A DNA stretch of 40,200 bases from an uncultured Pelagibacteraceae bacterium (GTDB lineage: Bacteria > Pseudomonadota > Alphaproteobacteria > Pelagibacterales > Pelagibacteraceae): contig CACGBI010000011.1 in NCBI GenBank assembly GCA_902571235.1, positions 1-40,200 on the forward strand, written 5' to 3'. A program made the translations under genes and the position numbers. Below are positions 1-8,534 of the stretch, piece after piece. The notes beneath the pieces are model-generated. The model did no database searches, was not told the origin of the DNA, and worked only from the letters and a program-made list of their open reading frames with translations. Numbering within the stretch: the stretch's first letter is position 1; every line of letters starts with the position of its first letter.

Positions 1-343
1 AAATGATATTAGTTACTTTAACTATACTTATTTTGAAATAAGTAACCTAAATCAATTTTTTGAATATATCAAAAATGATTTTGATTATGTCTTAATTGAA
101 GAGACAAAACCATTTTATTTGTCACACCAATCTAAAAATGAAAAAATTAAAGAATTTGTTAAGAAAAATTTTTTATTACAAAAAACACACATTAAGGAAG
201 ATTATATATATTTGAGAAGTTTAAGATCAATAATTCATTATTATGCAAATGCTACTAATCGTTTTGATGATGCGCAAAATATAGAGAATAAAAATATGAA
301 AGTAGCTTTTGGGTCAAACTACTCACTATATAAAATAAATTAA
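1..343 (+). CDS. C-terminal fragment of an unrecognised protein (left edge)
   Basis: The frame is open from base 2 with no stop until 341-343, so this is the 3' end of a gene that starts outside the window. The visible 113 residues are rich in Asn, Lys, Tyr and Ile, with no membrane segment and no cysteine. The tail ends in FGSNYSLYKIN. An acidic/aromatic stretch (FDYVLIEETKPF) followed by a short globular end resembles the soluble C-terminus of some multi-membrane-span glycosyltransferases, but this is only a guess and no family motif is visible. An internal TTG at 119 could be taken for a start, but the frame upstream codes just as well. The gene converges on the FAD oxidoreductase with a 29-bp gap. 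Confidence 0.6.
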   Translation, partial: NDISYFNYTYFEISNLNQFFEYIKNDFDYVLIEETKPFYLSHQSKNEKIKEFVKKNFLLQKTHIKEDYIYLRSLRSIIHYYANATNRFDDAQNIENKNMKVAFGSNYSLYKIN

Positions 344-372
344 ATAAAAGAATATTGTTAAAAATTAATCAT

Positions 373-1677
373 CTATGTCTCAGATCTGGCTCTGAATCTT
401 TCATAAATAAGTCTACATTTGACACCTAAAGTTAAAAAAGGATCTGGTGGTAACCAAGTTGTTTTTTTTCTAGATTCTATTACTTTAATTTCTTCAGTAT
501 ATTCTCCACTTGCTTTAATTGCTATTTGCTCACCAAATAAAGTACCTACTCCTATTCCAGAACCATTATAACAACCTGCTACAAATATATTGTCATCAAG
601 TTTCTCAAATATTTGTGAACCATTTCTTGATCTGGAAACAATACCAGACCAGGTTGATTGAATAATATCGTCTGGTAATTGAGGAAATCTTTTTTTAATT
701 CCAATTTTTTGTTTGTTATATCTTTTATTTAAATCTAACTTTGACATTTTATATGGACTATGAATTTCTGCTGTGTTCCTAATCAAAATTCTTCTATCTT
801 TTGTCATTCTTATTGTTGCACCCATTGGTCTTACAGGTAAAACCCCCCATTCTTTTGGCTCACCAATTGATTTGAATTCTTTATCACTTAAAGACCTTGT
901 CATGCTTGCAGTTAAAGTTATCGGAAAATTATAATTTTTTTTAATTCCAAGAGATTTTAAAAATCCATTTGTAGCAAAAATAACATTTTTTGAATTGATT
1001 GAGCCATTCATAAAATTACATGTAATTTTTCCATTAACTTTTTTCCAATTTAATAATAATGAATTTTCATAAAGATTTATATTTTCTGGCAAAGTGTCAA
1101 TCATTGCTCTAACCAATTTACCTGGATGTAAAAGAATTCCTCCTTTTGTATAAAGAGCAACATTATAGAAATTAGTGCCTAATCTTTTAAAAAGATCATT
1201 ATTGAATAATATTTTGTGTTTAAAATCTAATTTAGAAAGAGTTTCAGAAAAATTTTTGAGAATTTTATTATCTATTTGATTTGAAGATGCAAAATATTTA
1301 CCACATTCATTCCAATCACAATCAACTTGATATTCTTTAACAAATTTTTTAACAGCCTCAATTCCCAATTTATAAATATTAGTTTTTTTTTTATAATTTT
1401 CTAAATCTTTGTTAGAAGTAAATCCATCATTTAGCGTTGTATCAACTAAATAACCCGAATTTCTTGAACTTGCACCCTCACCAGCTAATTGAGCATCTAC
1501 TAATATTATTTTTTTGTTTGGTAAAAGTTGGCTTAATTTTCTTGCCGCCGATAATCCGGTATAACCCGCCCCTATAATAAGCCAGTCACAATTTTCATTT
1601 TTTTCTAATGTTTTAATGTTATGTCTTAAACTTAAATCATTTATCCAGCTGCAACTACTATCGTTAATTAATTTCAT
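373..1677 (-). CDS. FAD-dependent amine oxidoreductase (DAO family, PuuB/OrdL/TauY-like)
   Basis: This 434-aa protein has an N-terminal Rossmann dinucleotide fold, GAGYTG at residues 36-41, and the flavin-contacting GASSRNSG stretch at about 68-75. A second FAD-binding segment lies near the C-terminus (CYNGSGIGVGTLFGEQ). The ending WLPPDPF...YERFRAR is typical of the PuuB/OrdL subgroup of the DAO family, which oxidises amines and amino acids. No signal peptide is seen. Its start overlaps the end of the SGNH gene by 14 bp, so the two are translated together. They follow xsc on the same strand. This context makes an amine feeding the sulfonate pathway, such as taurine oxidised by a TauY-like dehydrogenase, a reasonable inference. 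The substrate cannot be read from the sequence. Confidence 0.8.
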   Translation of the reverse strand: MKLINDSSCSWINDLSLRHNIKTLEKNENCDWLIIGAGYTGLSAARKLSQLLPNKKIILVDAQLAGEGASSRNSGYLVDTTLNDGFTSNKDLENYKKKTNIYKLGIEAVKKFVKEYQVDCDWNECGKYFASSNQIDNKILKNFSETLSKLDFKHKILFNNDLFKRLGTNFYNVALYTKGGILLHPGKLVRAMIDTLPENINLYENSLLLNWKKVNGKITCNFMNGSINSKNVIFATNGFLKSLGIKKNYNFPITLTASMTRSLSDKEFKSIGEPKEWGVLPVRPMGATIRMTKDRRILIRNTAEIHSPYKMSKLDLNKRYNKQKIGIKKRFPQLPDDIIQSTWSGIVSRSRNGSQIFEKLDDNIFVAGCYNGSGIGVGTLFGEQIAIKASGEYTEEIKVIESRKKTTWLPPDPFLTLGVKCRLIYERFRARSET

Positions 1678-2698
1678 TATTTTCTTTAAAAAATTCTAAT
1701 AAAAATGGAAAGATTTTATCCGCAATTCTTTTAGAACCTTGTGGAGTAGTGTGGGCTGCATCAAAATAATCATTTTTTTTCATATCTAATATTTCATCTA
1801 AAGGAATGAAATAATAATTATTTTTTAACGCAAAATTTTTTAATTCATTATTTATTAAAAAAAGTTTTTTATCTTTCAAGCCATCATACATTAGTTGATT
1901 TATAAAAATTGGTTTAATTTGAAGATTTTTAATAATTAAATTTAACTTTTCTAATTTTGATCTAAAATTTTTAATTAAAGTTAAGGTTTCTTCATCAATA
2001 TTCTTATGCATTTTTAATGCTGTTTGATAGTCTATATAATCATAATTTTCATAAAGTGAATTATTGCTCAAATCATAAGCGAAAGTATTTTTTGGAAAGT
2101 ATTTATTTTTAATTAACTTAAATTTATCAAAAAAAAAGCTATTATTTTTTATATAATCTTTTAATTGATCGATTTTTTGTTCACTTATTTTATTATCTAA
2201 AAAATCCTTACTGTTCAAATTATTAAACCTATCATTTATTCCAATATAAAAAATTACATATTTTGGATTAAAATTTGGTATTTTAGTAAACCAAAAATTA
2301 AAGTCATTAATGTATCCGCTAACTGACTTTCCATCAGTTGACGCATTATATATTGTTAAATCATAATTTAATTTTTTAAAACTATCATTTAATAAACCAA
2401 CGATTGATAAATTTTCTGGTGTAAATCTTTGATTTCCAGTACTACCACCTTCAAAAATTACTTTTATATCCTTTGGGTTAAATTCTTCTCCTCTAAATCC
2501 CCAAAAATTTCTTTTATAAAAAAAATTATAGTCTTTTCCATAAAATGATGATGTGGTCTGCCAATTAATTTTTCGTTCCTTTCTCATATAAATTCCGAAG
2601 TTTTCTTTTTTAAACCAGTATCCAAATATGACCTCAAGAAGAACTATTAAAAAAAGAAATACAGAAAAATTATAAATGATGATTTTTAAATATCTCAT
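1664..2698 (-). CDS. membrane-anchored SGNH-fold hydrolase-like protein
   Basis: This 344-aa protein has one N-terminal membrane segment (about residues 5-27) and then a domain with all SGNH blocks. Block I is EGGST (candidate nucleophile Ser86), block II is YNASTDGKS (Asn118), block III is GIND (Gly152/Asn154) and block V is DAAH (Asp313/His316). The domain should face the periplasm. SGNH proteins of this layout are often O-acetyl esterases or acyl modifiers of surface polysaccharide, but the substrate here is unknown. The gene sits between xsc (100 bp upstream) and the FAD oxidoreductase (14-bp overlap). It may be co-transcribed with xsc, although an SGNH protein has no obvious part in sulfonate breakdown. 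No clear Shine-Dalgarno precedes the ATG. Confidence 0.75.
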   Translation of the reverse strand: MRYLKIIIYNFSVFLFLIVLLEVIFGYWFKKENFGIYMRKERKINWQTTSSFYGKDYNFFYKRNFWGFRGEEFNPKDIKVIFEGGSTGNQRFTPENLSIVGLLNDSFKKLNYDLTIYNASTDGKSVSGYINDFNFWFTKIPNFNPKYVIFYIGINDRFNNLNSKDFLDNKISEQKIDQLKDYIKNNSFFFDKFKLIKNKYFPKNTFAYDLSNNSLYENYDYIDYQTALKMHKNIDEETLTLIKNFRSKLEKLNLIIKNLQIKPIFINQLMYDGLKDKKLFLINNELKNFALKNNYYFIPLDEILDMKKNDYFDAAHTTPQGSKRIADKIFPFLLEFFKENNEIN

Positions 2699-2715
2699 AA
2701 TGAATTAATCTAATT

Positions 2716-2737
2716 CAATTTATGAGAGAATAAATTG
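2716..2737. promoter_or_regulatory. perfect 8-6-8 inverted repeat upstream of the SGNH gene
   Basis: CAATTTAT and ATAAATTG are perfect inverted arms around GAGAGA. The site lies 18 bp upstream of the SGNH start and about 60 bp after the xsc stop. It could be an operator or a weak AT-rich transcription hairpin. No T-tract follows, so a classical terminator is less likely. Confidence 0.35.
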
Positions 2738-2798
2738 TAATAAGTAGAAAAACTATAAAAAAAACTATGCAAAATTTATGTTAAAGCCTGTCTTGATA

Positions 2799-4583
2799 TT
2801 ATCCATTTAAAGATTTTTGAGGTTTCATATCAGCTTTGTTTATACCAGCAACTTTAACAGGTTTTTTCATAGCATCTCTTCTAAAAGGTTCACCGAGTTC
2901 TTGATTAAGTATTACCTCAATAAAAGTGGTAATCCCTTTCTTTTGATCTTCACAAGATTGTTTTATAGCTGCAGTAGTTTCTTCCATTGTTCTGACTGTT
3001 ACACCTTTTAAACCACAAGCATCAGCAACTTTTGCATAACTTAATTCTGGATCAAGCTCTGTTCCAACAAAATTATCATCAAACCATAATGTAGTATTTC
3101 TTTTTTCTGCTCCCCACTGATAGTTTCTAAAAATTACCATTGAAATTGCTGGCCATTCTTCTCTTGCACATGAACTCATTTCATTCATGCTTATTCCAAA
3201 AGCTCCATCGCCAGCGAAACCTATTACCGGTGTATCTGGACAACCAATTTTTGCTCCAAGGATTGATGGAAATCCATAACCACATGGGCCAAATAATCCT
3301 GGTGCTAAATACTTTCTTCCTTTTTCAAAGGTTGGATAAGCATTTCCGATTGCACAATTATTTCCTATATCACTTGAAATAATTACATCATCAGGCATTC
3401 CAGCTTGTATTGCTCTCCATGCTTGTCTTGGAGACATTCTGTCAGAATCTCGCTCTCTTGCTTCTTTATTCCAAACTGTGCCTTCATCATCATCCTCATG
3501 ATCTAAACTTGAGAGTTTTTGTAACCAAGCTGATTTAGTTTGATGAATGATATCTTTTCTTTTTTGTCTATCAGTGTCCCCAGCAGTTGGTGAAAGTTGA
3601 GCTAACAATTGTTGCGCAACTAATTTTGCATCACCACATATTCCAACTGTAACTTTTTTAGTCAAACCTATTCTGTCAGAGTTCATGTCAACTTGAATGA
3701 TGCTCGCGTCTTTGGGCCAATAATCAATTCCATAACCTGGTAAAGTTGAAAAAGGATTTAATCTAGTTCCTAAAGCTAGAACAACATCAGCTTTTGAAAT
3801 TAACTCCATTCCAGCTTTAGATCCATTGTAGCCTAAAGGTCCTGCTGCTAATGGGTGACTTCCCGGAAAACTATCATTGTGTTGATAACCTGAGCACACA
3901 GGTGCATCTAATTTTTCTGCTAATTTTTTACAATCCTCAATAGCTCCACCAATAACAACACCTGCTCCAGATAGTATTACAGGAAATTTAGCTTTTGATA
4001 ATAAGTCTGCAGCTTTTTTAATTGCATCTACCCCACCAGCTTGTCTCTCTAATCTTACTATTGGTGGAAGATCAATATCAATTACTTGTGTCCAATAATC
4101 TCGAGGAATATTAATTTGAGCTGGAGCTGAACCTCTAATAGCTTTTTCAATAACTCTATTTAAAACTTCTGCCATTCTTGACGGATCTCTTACTTCTTCT
4201 TGATAACAAACCATGTCTTTAAATAAGTTCATCTGTTCAACTTCTTGAAAACCACCTTGACCCATTGTTTTGTTTGCAGCTTGGGGCGTTACTAAGAGTA
4301 AAGGTGTATGATTCCAATAAGCAGTTTTAATTGGTGTTACTAAACCAGTTATTCCAGGTCCATTTTGTGCAATTACCATAGACATTTTTCCTGTTGCTCT
4401 TGTGTAACCATCTGCAATTAATCCACCATTTGTTTCATGAGCTACATCCCAAAAAGTAATTCCTGCATCTGGAAAAATATCTGAGATAGGCATAAATGCT
4501 GATCCAATAATTCCAAAAGAATGTTCAATACCATGCATTTGTAAAACTTTTACAAAAGCTTCCTCAGTTGTCATTTTTGTCAT
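2799..4583 (-). CDS. xsc: sulfoacetaldehyde acetyltransferase
   Basis: This is a full-length 594-aa ThDP-dependent enzyme. Xsc converts sulfoacetaldehyde plus phosphate to acetyl phosphate and sulfite, the desulfonation step for taurine and isethionate. The catalytic Glu is in HE (residue 50). The central NAD/FAD-like fold is at about 190-330, and the ThDP/Mg motif GDG (458-460) is followed 26 residues later by Asn487. RNYQWGAEKRN and FGPCGYGFPS are typical of Xsc rather than acetolactate synthase. The first ATG is preferred because AAAGG lies 8 nt upstream. It is transcribed divergently from suyAB across a 116-bp region and is followed by the SGNH and FAD oxidoreductase genes. The phosphotransacetylase needed to use acetyl phosphate is not in the window. 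Confidence 0.93.
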   Translation of the reverse strand: MTKMTTEEAFVKVLQMHGIEHSFGIIGSAFMPISDIFPDAGITFWDVAHETNGGLIADGYTRATGKMSMVIAQNGPGITGLVTPIKTAYWNHTPLLLVTPQAANKTMGQGGFQEVEQMNLFKDMVCYQEEVRDPSRMAEVLNRVIEKAIRGSAPAQINIPRDYWTQVIDIDLPPIVRLERQAGGVDAIKKAADLLSKAKFPVILSGAGVVIGGAIEDCKKLAEKLDAPVCSGYQHNDSFPGSHPLAAGPLGYNGSKAGMELISKADVVLALGTRLNPFSTLPGYGIDYWPKDASIIQVDMNSDRIGLTKKVTVGICGDAKLVAQQLLAQLSPTAGDTDRQKRKDIIHQTKSAWLQKLSSLDHEDDDEGTVWNKEARERDSDRMSPRQAWRAIQAGMPDDVIISSDIGNNCAIGNAYPTFEKGRKYLAPGLFGPCGYGFPSILGAKIGCPDTPVIGFAGDGAFGISMNEMSSCAREEWPAISMVIFRNYQWGAEKRNTTLWFDDNFVGTELDPELSYAKVADACGLKGVTVRTMEETTAAIKQSCEDQKKGITTFIEVILNQELGEPFRRDAMKKPVKVAGINKADMKPQKSLNG

Positions 4584-4634
4584 TAGTAGGGCCTTTCTAA
4601 ACTAGTAAGTGAAATAATTTTTTAAAAACTATTT

Positions 4635-4662
4635 GTTAATTTTTGTGATTAATATATAAGAT
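4635..4662 (+). promoter_or_regulatory. candidate sigma-70 promoter for suyAB
   Basis: TTGTTA (4635-4640) and TATAAG (4657-4662) are separated by 16 bp, 37 bp before the suyA ATG and within the xsc/suyA divergent region. Such matches are common in AT-rich DNA, so support is modest. Confidence 0.3.
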
Positions 4663-4699
4663 TTTAAAAATTTCAAACAAACAAATCGACACTATTATT

Positions 4700-4984
4700 A
4701 TGGCTACAGACATCATTATTCATGACGAAAAAGACAATGTTGGGGTGGTTGTAATCGAGAAAATTACTCCAAAACAAGAGTGTAAATGCTGGATTATGGA
4801 AAATGACACTTCAACAAACATTCTATCAGTTGATGAAATACCTTTAGGTCATAAAATTGCTATGGTTGACCTTAAAGAGGGTGACACAATTCTTAAATAT
4901 GGACATGATATTGGTAAAGTGGTTAAATCAATTAAAAAAGGTGAACATGTTCACGTTCACAATGTTAAAACAAAGAAGTGGTAA
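4700..4984 (+). CDS. suyA: (2R)-sulfolactate sulfo-lyase, small subunit (SAF domain)
   Basis: This 94-aa protein consists of a single SAF-type beta-clip domain, the stand-alone counterpart of the N-terminus of UxaA altronate/galactarate dehydratases. LKYGHDIGK and the ending GEHVHVHNVKTKKW are characteristic. With SuyB it would eliminate sulfite from sulfolactate to give pyruvate. The gene is 3 bp from suyB, a translationally coupled pair. UxaA small subunits for sugar acids look alike. The sulfolactate call therefore rests on the adjacent xsc, the sulfite-handling apr genes and the anion exporter, not on a residue seen here. No clear Shine-Dalgarno precedes the start. Confidence 0.8.
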   Translation: MATDIIIHDEKDNVGVVVIEKITPKQECKCWIMENDTSTNILSVDEIPLGHKIAMVDLKEGDTILKYGHDIGKVVKSIKKGEHVHVHNVKTKKW

Positions 4985-4987
4985 TAA

Positions 4988-6154
4988 ATGGAAATTCCAA
5001 AGAGTTTTTTAGGTTATAAAAGAGAGAACGGCAGAGCTGGAACAAGAAATCACGTAATAATTCTTCCTGTAGATGATATATCAAATGCATGTGCTGAGGC
5101 TGTTGCAAACAATATTAAAGGTACAATAGCTCTTCCTCATTCGTATGGGAGACTTCAATTTGGAGCTGATTTAGAATTACACTTTAGAACAATGATAGGA
5201 ACTGGCAGTAATCCAAATGTCGCTGCAGTAATTGTAATTGGTATTGAGCCTAAATGGACAAAAAAAATCGTTGATGGAATTGCAAAAACTGGAAAACCGG
5301 TAGAAGGATTTCATATAGAACGTACTGGAGATATTGGTACGGTCATGAAGGCTTCCAAGAAAGCTCAAGAATTTGTAATGTGGGCATCTGAAAAACAGAG
5401 AGAAGAGTGTCCAATTAGCGATTTATGGATTTCAGTTAAGTGTGGAGAGTCAGACACTACCTCGGGTCTTGCTGCTAACCCAACAGTTGGGAATTTAATG
5501 GATAAACTTGAGCCATTGGGAGTGCATTTATGTTTTGGTGAAACTTCAGAACTTACAGGTGCAGAAAAAGTTTGTGCAACAAGAGGAGCTACAAAAGAAG
5601 CTTCTGATAAATTTATGAAAACTTGGAGCGCTTATAATGATTTTATTTTAAAAGAAGCAACAGATGATCTTTCTGAAAGTCAACCTACAGCAGGAAATAT
5701 TGCAGGTGGTTTGACCACTATTGAAGAAAAAGCGTTTGGTAATTTTCAAAAAATTGGAAACTGTAAATTTGTTGATGTTTTAGAGCCTGCGGAAGAACCC
5801 AAAAAAGGTAAAGGATTATATTTTATGGATACCTCTTCAGCAGCAGCTGAATGTGTTACATTGCAAGCAGCAGCAGGTTTTAATATTCATTTATTTCCAA
5901 CAGGACAAGGTAATATTGTGGGAAATCCTATTGAGCCAGTTGTAAAATTGACTGCAAATCCTTTAACAGTAAAAGGAATGGGCGAACACATTGATTGTGA
6001 TGTATCTAAGATTCTTTCAAGAGAAATGAACATGTCTGAAGCGGGAGACAGGCTTATTGAAACTACTCTAAGAGTAGCGAATGGAAGATTAACCTGCGCT
6101 GAAGCTTTAGGTCATAAAGAATTTGTTATGACTAAACTTTATAGAAGCGCCTAA
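4988..6154 (+). CDS. suyB: (2R)-sulfolactate sulfo-lyase, large subunit (UxaA family)
   Basis: This 388-aa protein has the UxaA-type dehydratase C-terminal domain. It starts with the family signature [14 protein letters not shown] (about residues 8-21). It continues with LPHSYGR, the central [11 protein letters not shown] segment and the distal [19 protein letters not shown]. The conserved cysteines, including the one in KCGESD, are candidate Fe ligands. Family members eliminate across a C2-C3 bond; SuyB does so with sulfite as leaving group. It is coupled to suyA (3-bp gap) and followed after 16 bp by a YeiH-type exporter, which would suit removal of released sulfite or sulfate. An altronate or galactarate dehydratase cannot be excluded from sequence alone, but no sugar-acid genes are near. 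Confidence 0.8.
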   Translation: MEIPKSFLGYKRENGRAGTRNHVIILPVDDISNACAEAVANNIKGTIALPHSYGRLQFGADLELHFRTMIGTGSNPNVAAVIVIGIEPKWTKKIVDGIAKTGKPVEGFHIERTGDIGTVMKASKKAQEFVMWASEKQREECPISDLWISVKCGESDTTSGLAANPTVGNLMDKLEPLGVHLCFGETSELTGAEKVCATRGATKEASDKFMKTWSAYNDFILKEATDDLSESQPTAGNIAGGLTTIEEKAFGNFQKIGNCKFVDVLEPAEEPKKGKGLYFMDTSSAAAECVTLQAAAGFNIHLFPTGQGNIVGNPIEPVVKLTANPLTVKGMGEHIDCDVSKILSREMNMSEAGDRLIETTLRVANGRLTCAEALGHKEFVMTKLYRSA

Positions 6155-6170
6155 TTTAAAAAAATTTTAA

Positions 6171-7241
6171 ATGTTTCTAAATAAGTATTTGGTAATATTA
6201 CCAGGTATAATTCTTGCATTTATTCTTTACTCTCTTTCACAGGGCTTTAACAATATAATTGGTATTGAACTTTTAGGTTATGATAAAAGTCCTATATCGA
6301 CTGCAATGATTGCAATTCTTCTGGGTATTTTTTTTGGAAATATTTTTAAAGTTCGTGATGGCTTTCGGAAAGGTTTAAACTTTACAAGAGAATATATCTT
6401 AAAACTAGGTATTATTTGTCTTGGAATTCAACTTAAACCATTTGAATTTTTAAACTTTGGTAAGATTGCAATACCACTAATTGTAATTTGTATAATAAGT
6501 GTTTTACTTGTCATAAAGCTCTTAATAATAAAATTAAAAATACCCACAAGGATGGCATATCTAATATCGATAGGAAGCACTGTTTGTGGAACGACAGCAA
6601 TAATGGCTACAGCACCTGTGATTAAAGCTAATAAAACCGAAGTATCCTATGCAATAGCAAACATTACAGTATTTGGAATATTATCAATGTTATTATACCC
6701 ATATTTTGCAAATTTTTATTTTGAGGGAAATTCTTTATTTACAGGTCTTTTTTTAGGAACTGCTATTCATGAGACTTCCCAAGTTGCTGCTGCTGGTTTA
6801 ATCTATGATCAACAATTCAATAGTCCTGAAACATTAAATATAGCAACAGTAACAAAACTTATTAGAAATACTTTTTTAATTGTAATGATCCCACTGTTTG
6901 CTTATTTATATAACAGAGGTTTAGTTAAAGAAAAAAATTACTCTATTATAAATATCTTTCCTTATTTTGTACTAGGTTTTGTGGCAATGATTATATTGAG
7001 AAATATAGGTGATCAATTTTTTGTTGCTTATAATAATATTTGGATTGAAATAATTAACTTTATTAAGTTTTTTTCAAAAATTTTTTTAACAATGGCTATG
7101 GCTGCTATTGGATTATCAACAAACCTTAAAGATATTAAAAGTATGGGTTATAAACCATTCATAGTAGGGTTTATAGCAATGTTAACTGTAGGTATTATCA
7201 GTATTCTAACAATAGAAATTTATTTAAAATTTTTTATTTAG
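6171..7241 (+). CDS. YeiH/UPF0324-family putative sulfate/anion exporter
   Basis: This 356-aa integral membrane protein has about ten membrane segments. Family signatures are the N-terminal AMIAILLGIFFGN, the LKLGIICLGIQL segment and the central SIGSTVCGTTAIMATAPVI with IHETSQVAAAG. UPF0324 members occur beside sulfonate-degradation genes and are proposed to export sulfate; direct biochemistry for the family is thin. Here it is the third gene after suyA and suyB (16-bp gap), which supports a role in clearing sulfite or sulfate from desulfonation. Its 3' end overlaps the 3' end of the convergent TauE/SafE gene by 8 bp, so two exporters of different families lie tail to tail. Confidence 0.8.
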   Translation: MFLNKYLVILPGIILAFILYSLSQGFNNIIGIELLGYDKSPISTAMIAILLGIFFGNIFKVRDGFRKGLNFTREYILKLGIICLGIQLKPFEFLNFGKIAIPLIVICIISVLLVIKLLIIKLKIPTRMAYLISIGSTVCGTTAIMATAPVIKANKTEVSYAIANITVFGILSMLLYPYFANFYFEGNSLFTGLFLGTAIHETSQVAAAGLIYDQQFNSPETLNIATVTKLIRNTFLIVMIPLFAYLYNRGLVKEKNYSIINIFPYFVLGFVAMIILRNIGDQFFVAYNNIWIEIINFIKFFSKIFLTMAMAAIGLSTNLKDIKSMGYKPFIVGFIAMLTVGIISILTIEIYLKFFI

Positions 7242-8328
7242 TTTGCTTTACAGATTTATTGAAGTATTTTTTTCTAAAATTTGAAATAGATCTTCTTATA
7301 AAAGCTGCACTAATTCCAAGGGAGACTGCAAATAAGATAGAAAATAATCCATAAAAAAATGGCATATCTTTTGAAAATTCTTTAATAAATTTGGAAAAGA
7401 AGTTTAAATCTTGGTCTACTACTTTAATAGTTTCTTTTTGAATTTCTTCAGCAAAAAAAGTGTCATAAGCAATAACTATTCCAACGACTAATAGTAAAAT
7501 TGCTAATAAAGCTTTTAATCCTGAGCTATCAATTTGTTCTCCAAGTTTTTGTCCAACTTGAACTCCAATTATTGATCCAACCACCAGCATAACAACTAGC
7601 ATTAAGTCAATTGAACCATAATTAATTGAGTGTAAGAAAGTAACAATTACACTAACGAAAATTGTTACAAATAAAGAAGTACCTGGTACCAATCTTGTTG
7701 GCATTTTAATTATATAAATCATTGCAGGTACTAATATAAATGCACCACCTATTCCCATTATTGCAGCGATAAAACCAACTGCTAGTCCTATTATGATAGG
7801 GGTAAATACACTTTCATATAATTTTGATTTTGGAAATCTCATTCTAAAAGGAAGTCCATGTATCCAGTAATGCACGTGTAATTTTTTTCTTTCTACAATA
7901 TTTTTTTTTGCTTTATCAATTTCGCCAAGACTCTCTACAAGCATTAATGTGCCAATAATCGCCAATATATACATATAAGCTAAAGAAATAACGGTATCTA
8001 TTTTTCCAATTCCTTTAAAATAACTAAAAGTATAAATACCTAAAGCAGTTCCTATAGAACCTCCAATTACAATCATAAAACCCATTTTATAATCTAAAGT
8101 ATTTTTTAAATAATGAGTTGTGGATCCAGATACCGAAGTTGCCAAAATATTATTTGCTTCATTAGCGACAGCGTATGCAGGAGGAACACCCATAAAGATA
8201 AGAAAAGGAGTCATTAAAAATCCCCCTCCAACTCCAAATAAACCAGATAAAACTCCTACGATTGCACTTAGTAAAAGTATTTCAACAGGATTAATTAATA
8301 CTTGTGCTATTGGTAAAAAGACATCCAT
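7234..8328 (-). CDS. TauE/SafE-family sulfite/sulfoacetate exporter
   Basis: This 364-aa membrane protein has the two-repeat TauE/SafE architecture. The first repeat begins VGVLSGLFGVGGGFLMTPFL (about residues 20-40). The second has the matching VGFIAAIMGIGGAFILVPAM (about 184-203). Roughly eight membrane segments are visible, with a cytoplasmic loop near 118-165 and an extra C-terminal segment at about 325-350. Family members export sulfite, sulfoacetate or related anions. It is the last gene of the apr operon, after aprA, the 116-aa gene and the 44-aa gene. Export of sulfite when AprBA is saturated is the simplest reading. The ATG at 8326-8328 fits the family N-terminus. Confidence 0.85.
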   Translation of the reverse strand: MDVFLPIAQVLINPVEILLLSAIVGVLSGLFGVGGGFLMTPFLIFMGVPPAYAVANEANNILATSVSGSTTHYLKNTLDYKMGFMIVIGGSIGTALGIYTFSYFKGIGKIDTVISLAYMYILAIIGTLMLVESLGEIDKAKKNIVERKKLHVHYWIHGLPFRMRFPKSKLYESVFTPIIIGLAVGFIAAIMGIGGAFILVPAMIYIIKMPTRLVPGTSLFVTIFVSVIVTFLHSINYGSIDLMLVVMLVVGSIIGVQVGQKLGEQIDSSGLKALLAILLLVVGIVIAYDTFFAEEIQKETIKVVDQDLNFFSKFIKEFSKDMPFFYGLFSILFAVSLGISAAFIRRSISNFRKKYFNKSVKQTK

Positions 8329-8354
8329 TTAAAATATAAAACTTTAAGTATAGC

Positions 8355-8489
8355 TTATTTAAAAGTTATAAAAGTTCCAACTAAGATAACACCCCAACAA
8401 GCTAATATAGCTGAAAAAATCCCAGTTTTAATAAAAGTTGTTTTTTTGTTCATTATTTTATTAAGGATTTTTATATTTGAAAGGTGCAT
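8355..8489 (-). CDS. 44-aa membrane microprotein in the apr operon
   Basis: This short gene runs from an ATG at 8489 to a TAA at 8355-8357. GAGG lies 7 nt upstream of the ATG, one of the better Shine-Dalgarno matches in the window. The protein has a polar N-terminus (MHLSNIKILNKIMNKK) and one membrane segment at about residues 24-42 containing ACWGVILVG. A second in-frame ATG at 8453 would give 32 aa but has no ribosome binding site. It sits between the 116-aa gene (45 bp upstream) and the TauE/SafE exporter (26 bp downstream), all on the same strand. I do not recognise a family. The arrangement suggests a small partner of the exporter or of the Apr membrane complex; this is inference. Confidence 0.6.
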   Translation of the reverse strand: MHLSNIKILNKIMNKKTTFIKTGIFSAILACWGVILVGTFITFK

Positions 8490-8534
8490 CTATATTCCTC
8501 AATACACCTAGTGGAAAAATTGTCAAATTATAAT

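Noticed and set aside
119-343. Gene start at TTG 119
   Set aside because: The frame is already open at the window edge, so the real start is outside.
2817-3382. Two plus-strand frames over xsc (64 and 80 aa)
   Set aside because: They are antisense shadows of a strongly conserved enzyme.
8338-8534. Possible regulatory or non-coding RNA between aprA-linked genes and TauE/SafE
   Set aside because: The stretch is better explained by the 44-aa gene; no stable structure was seen outside it.
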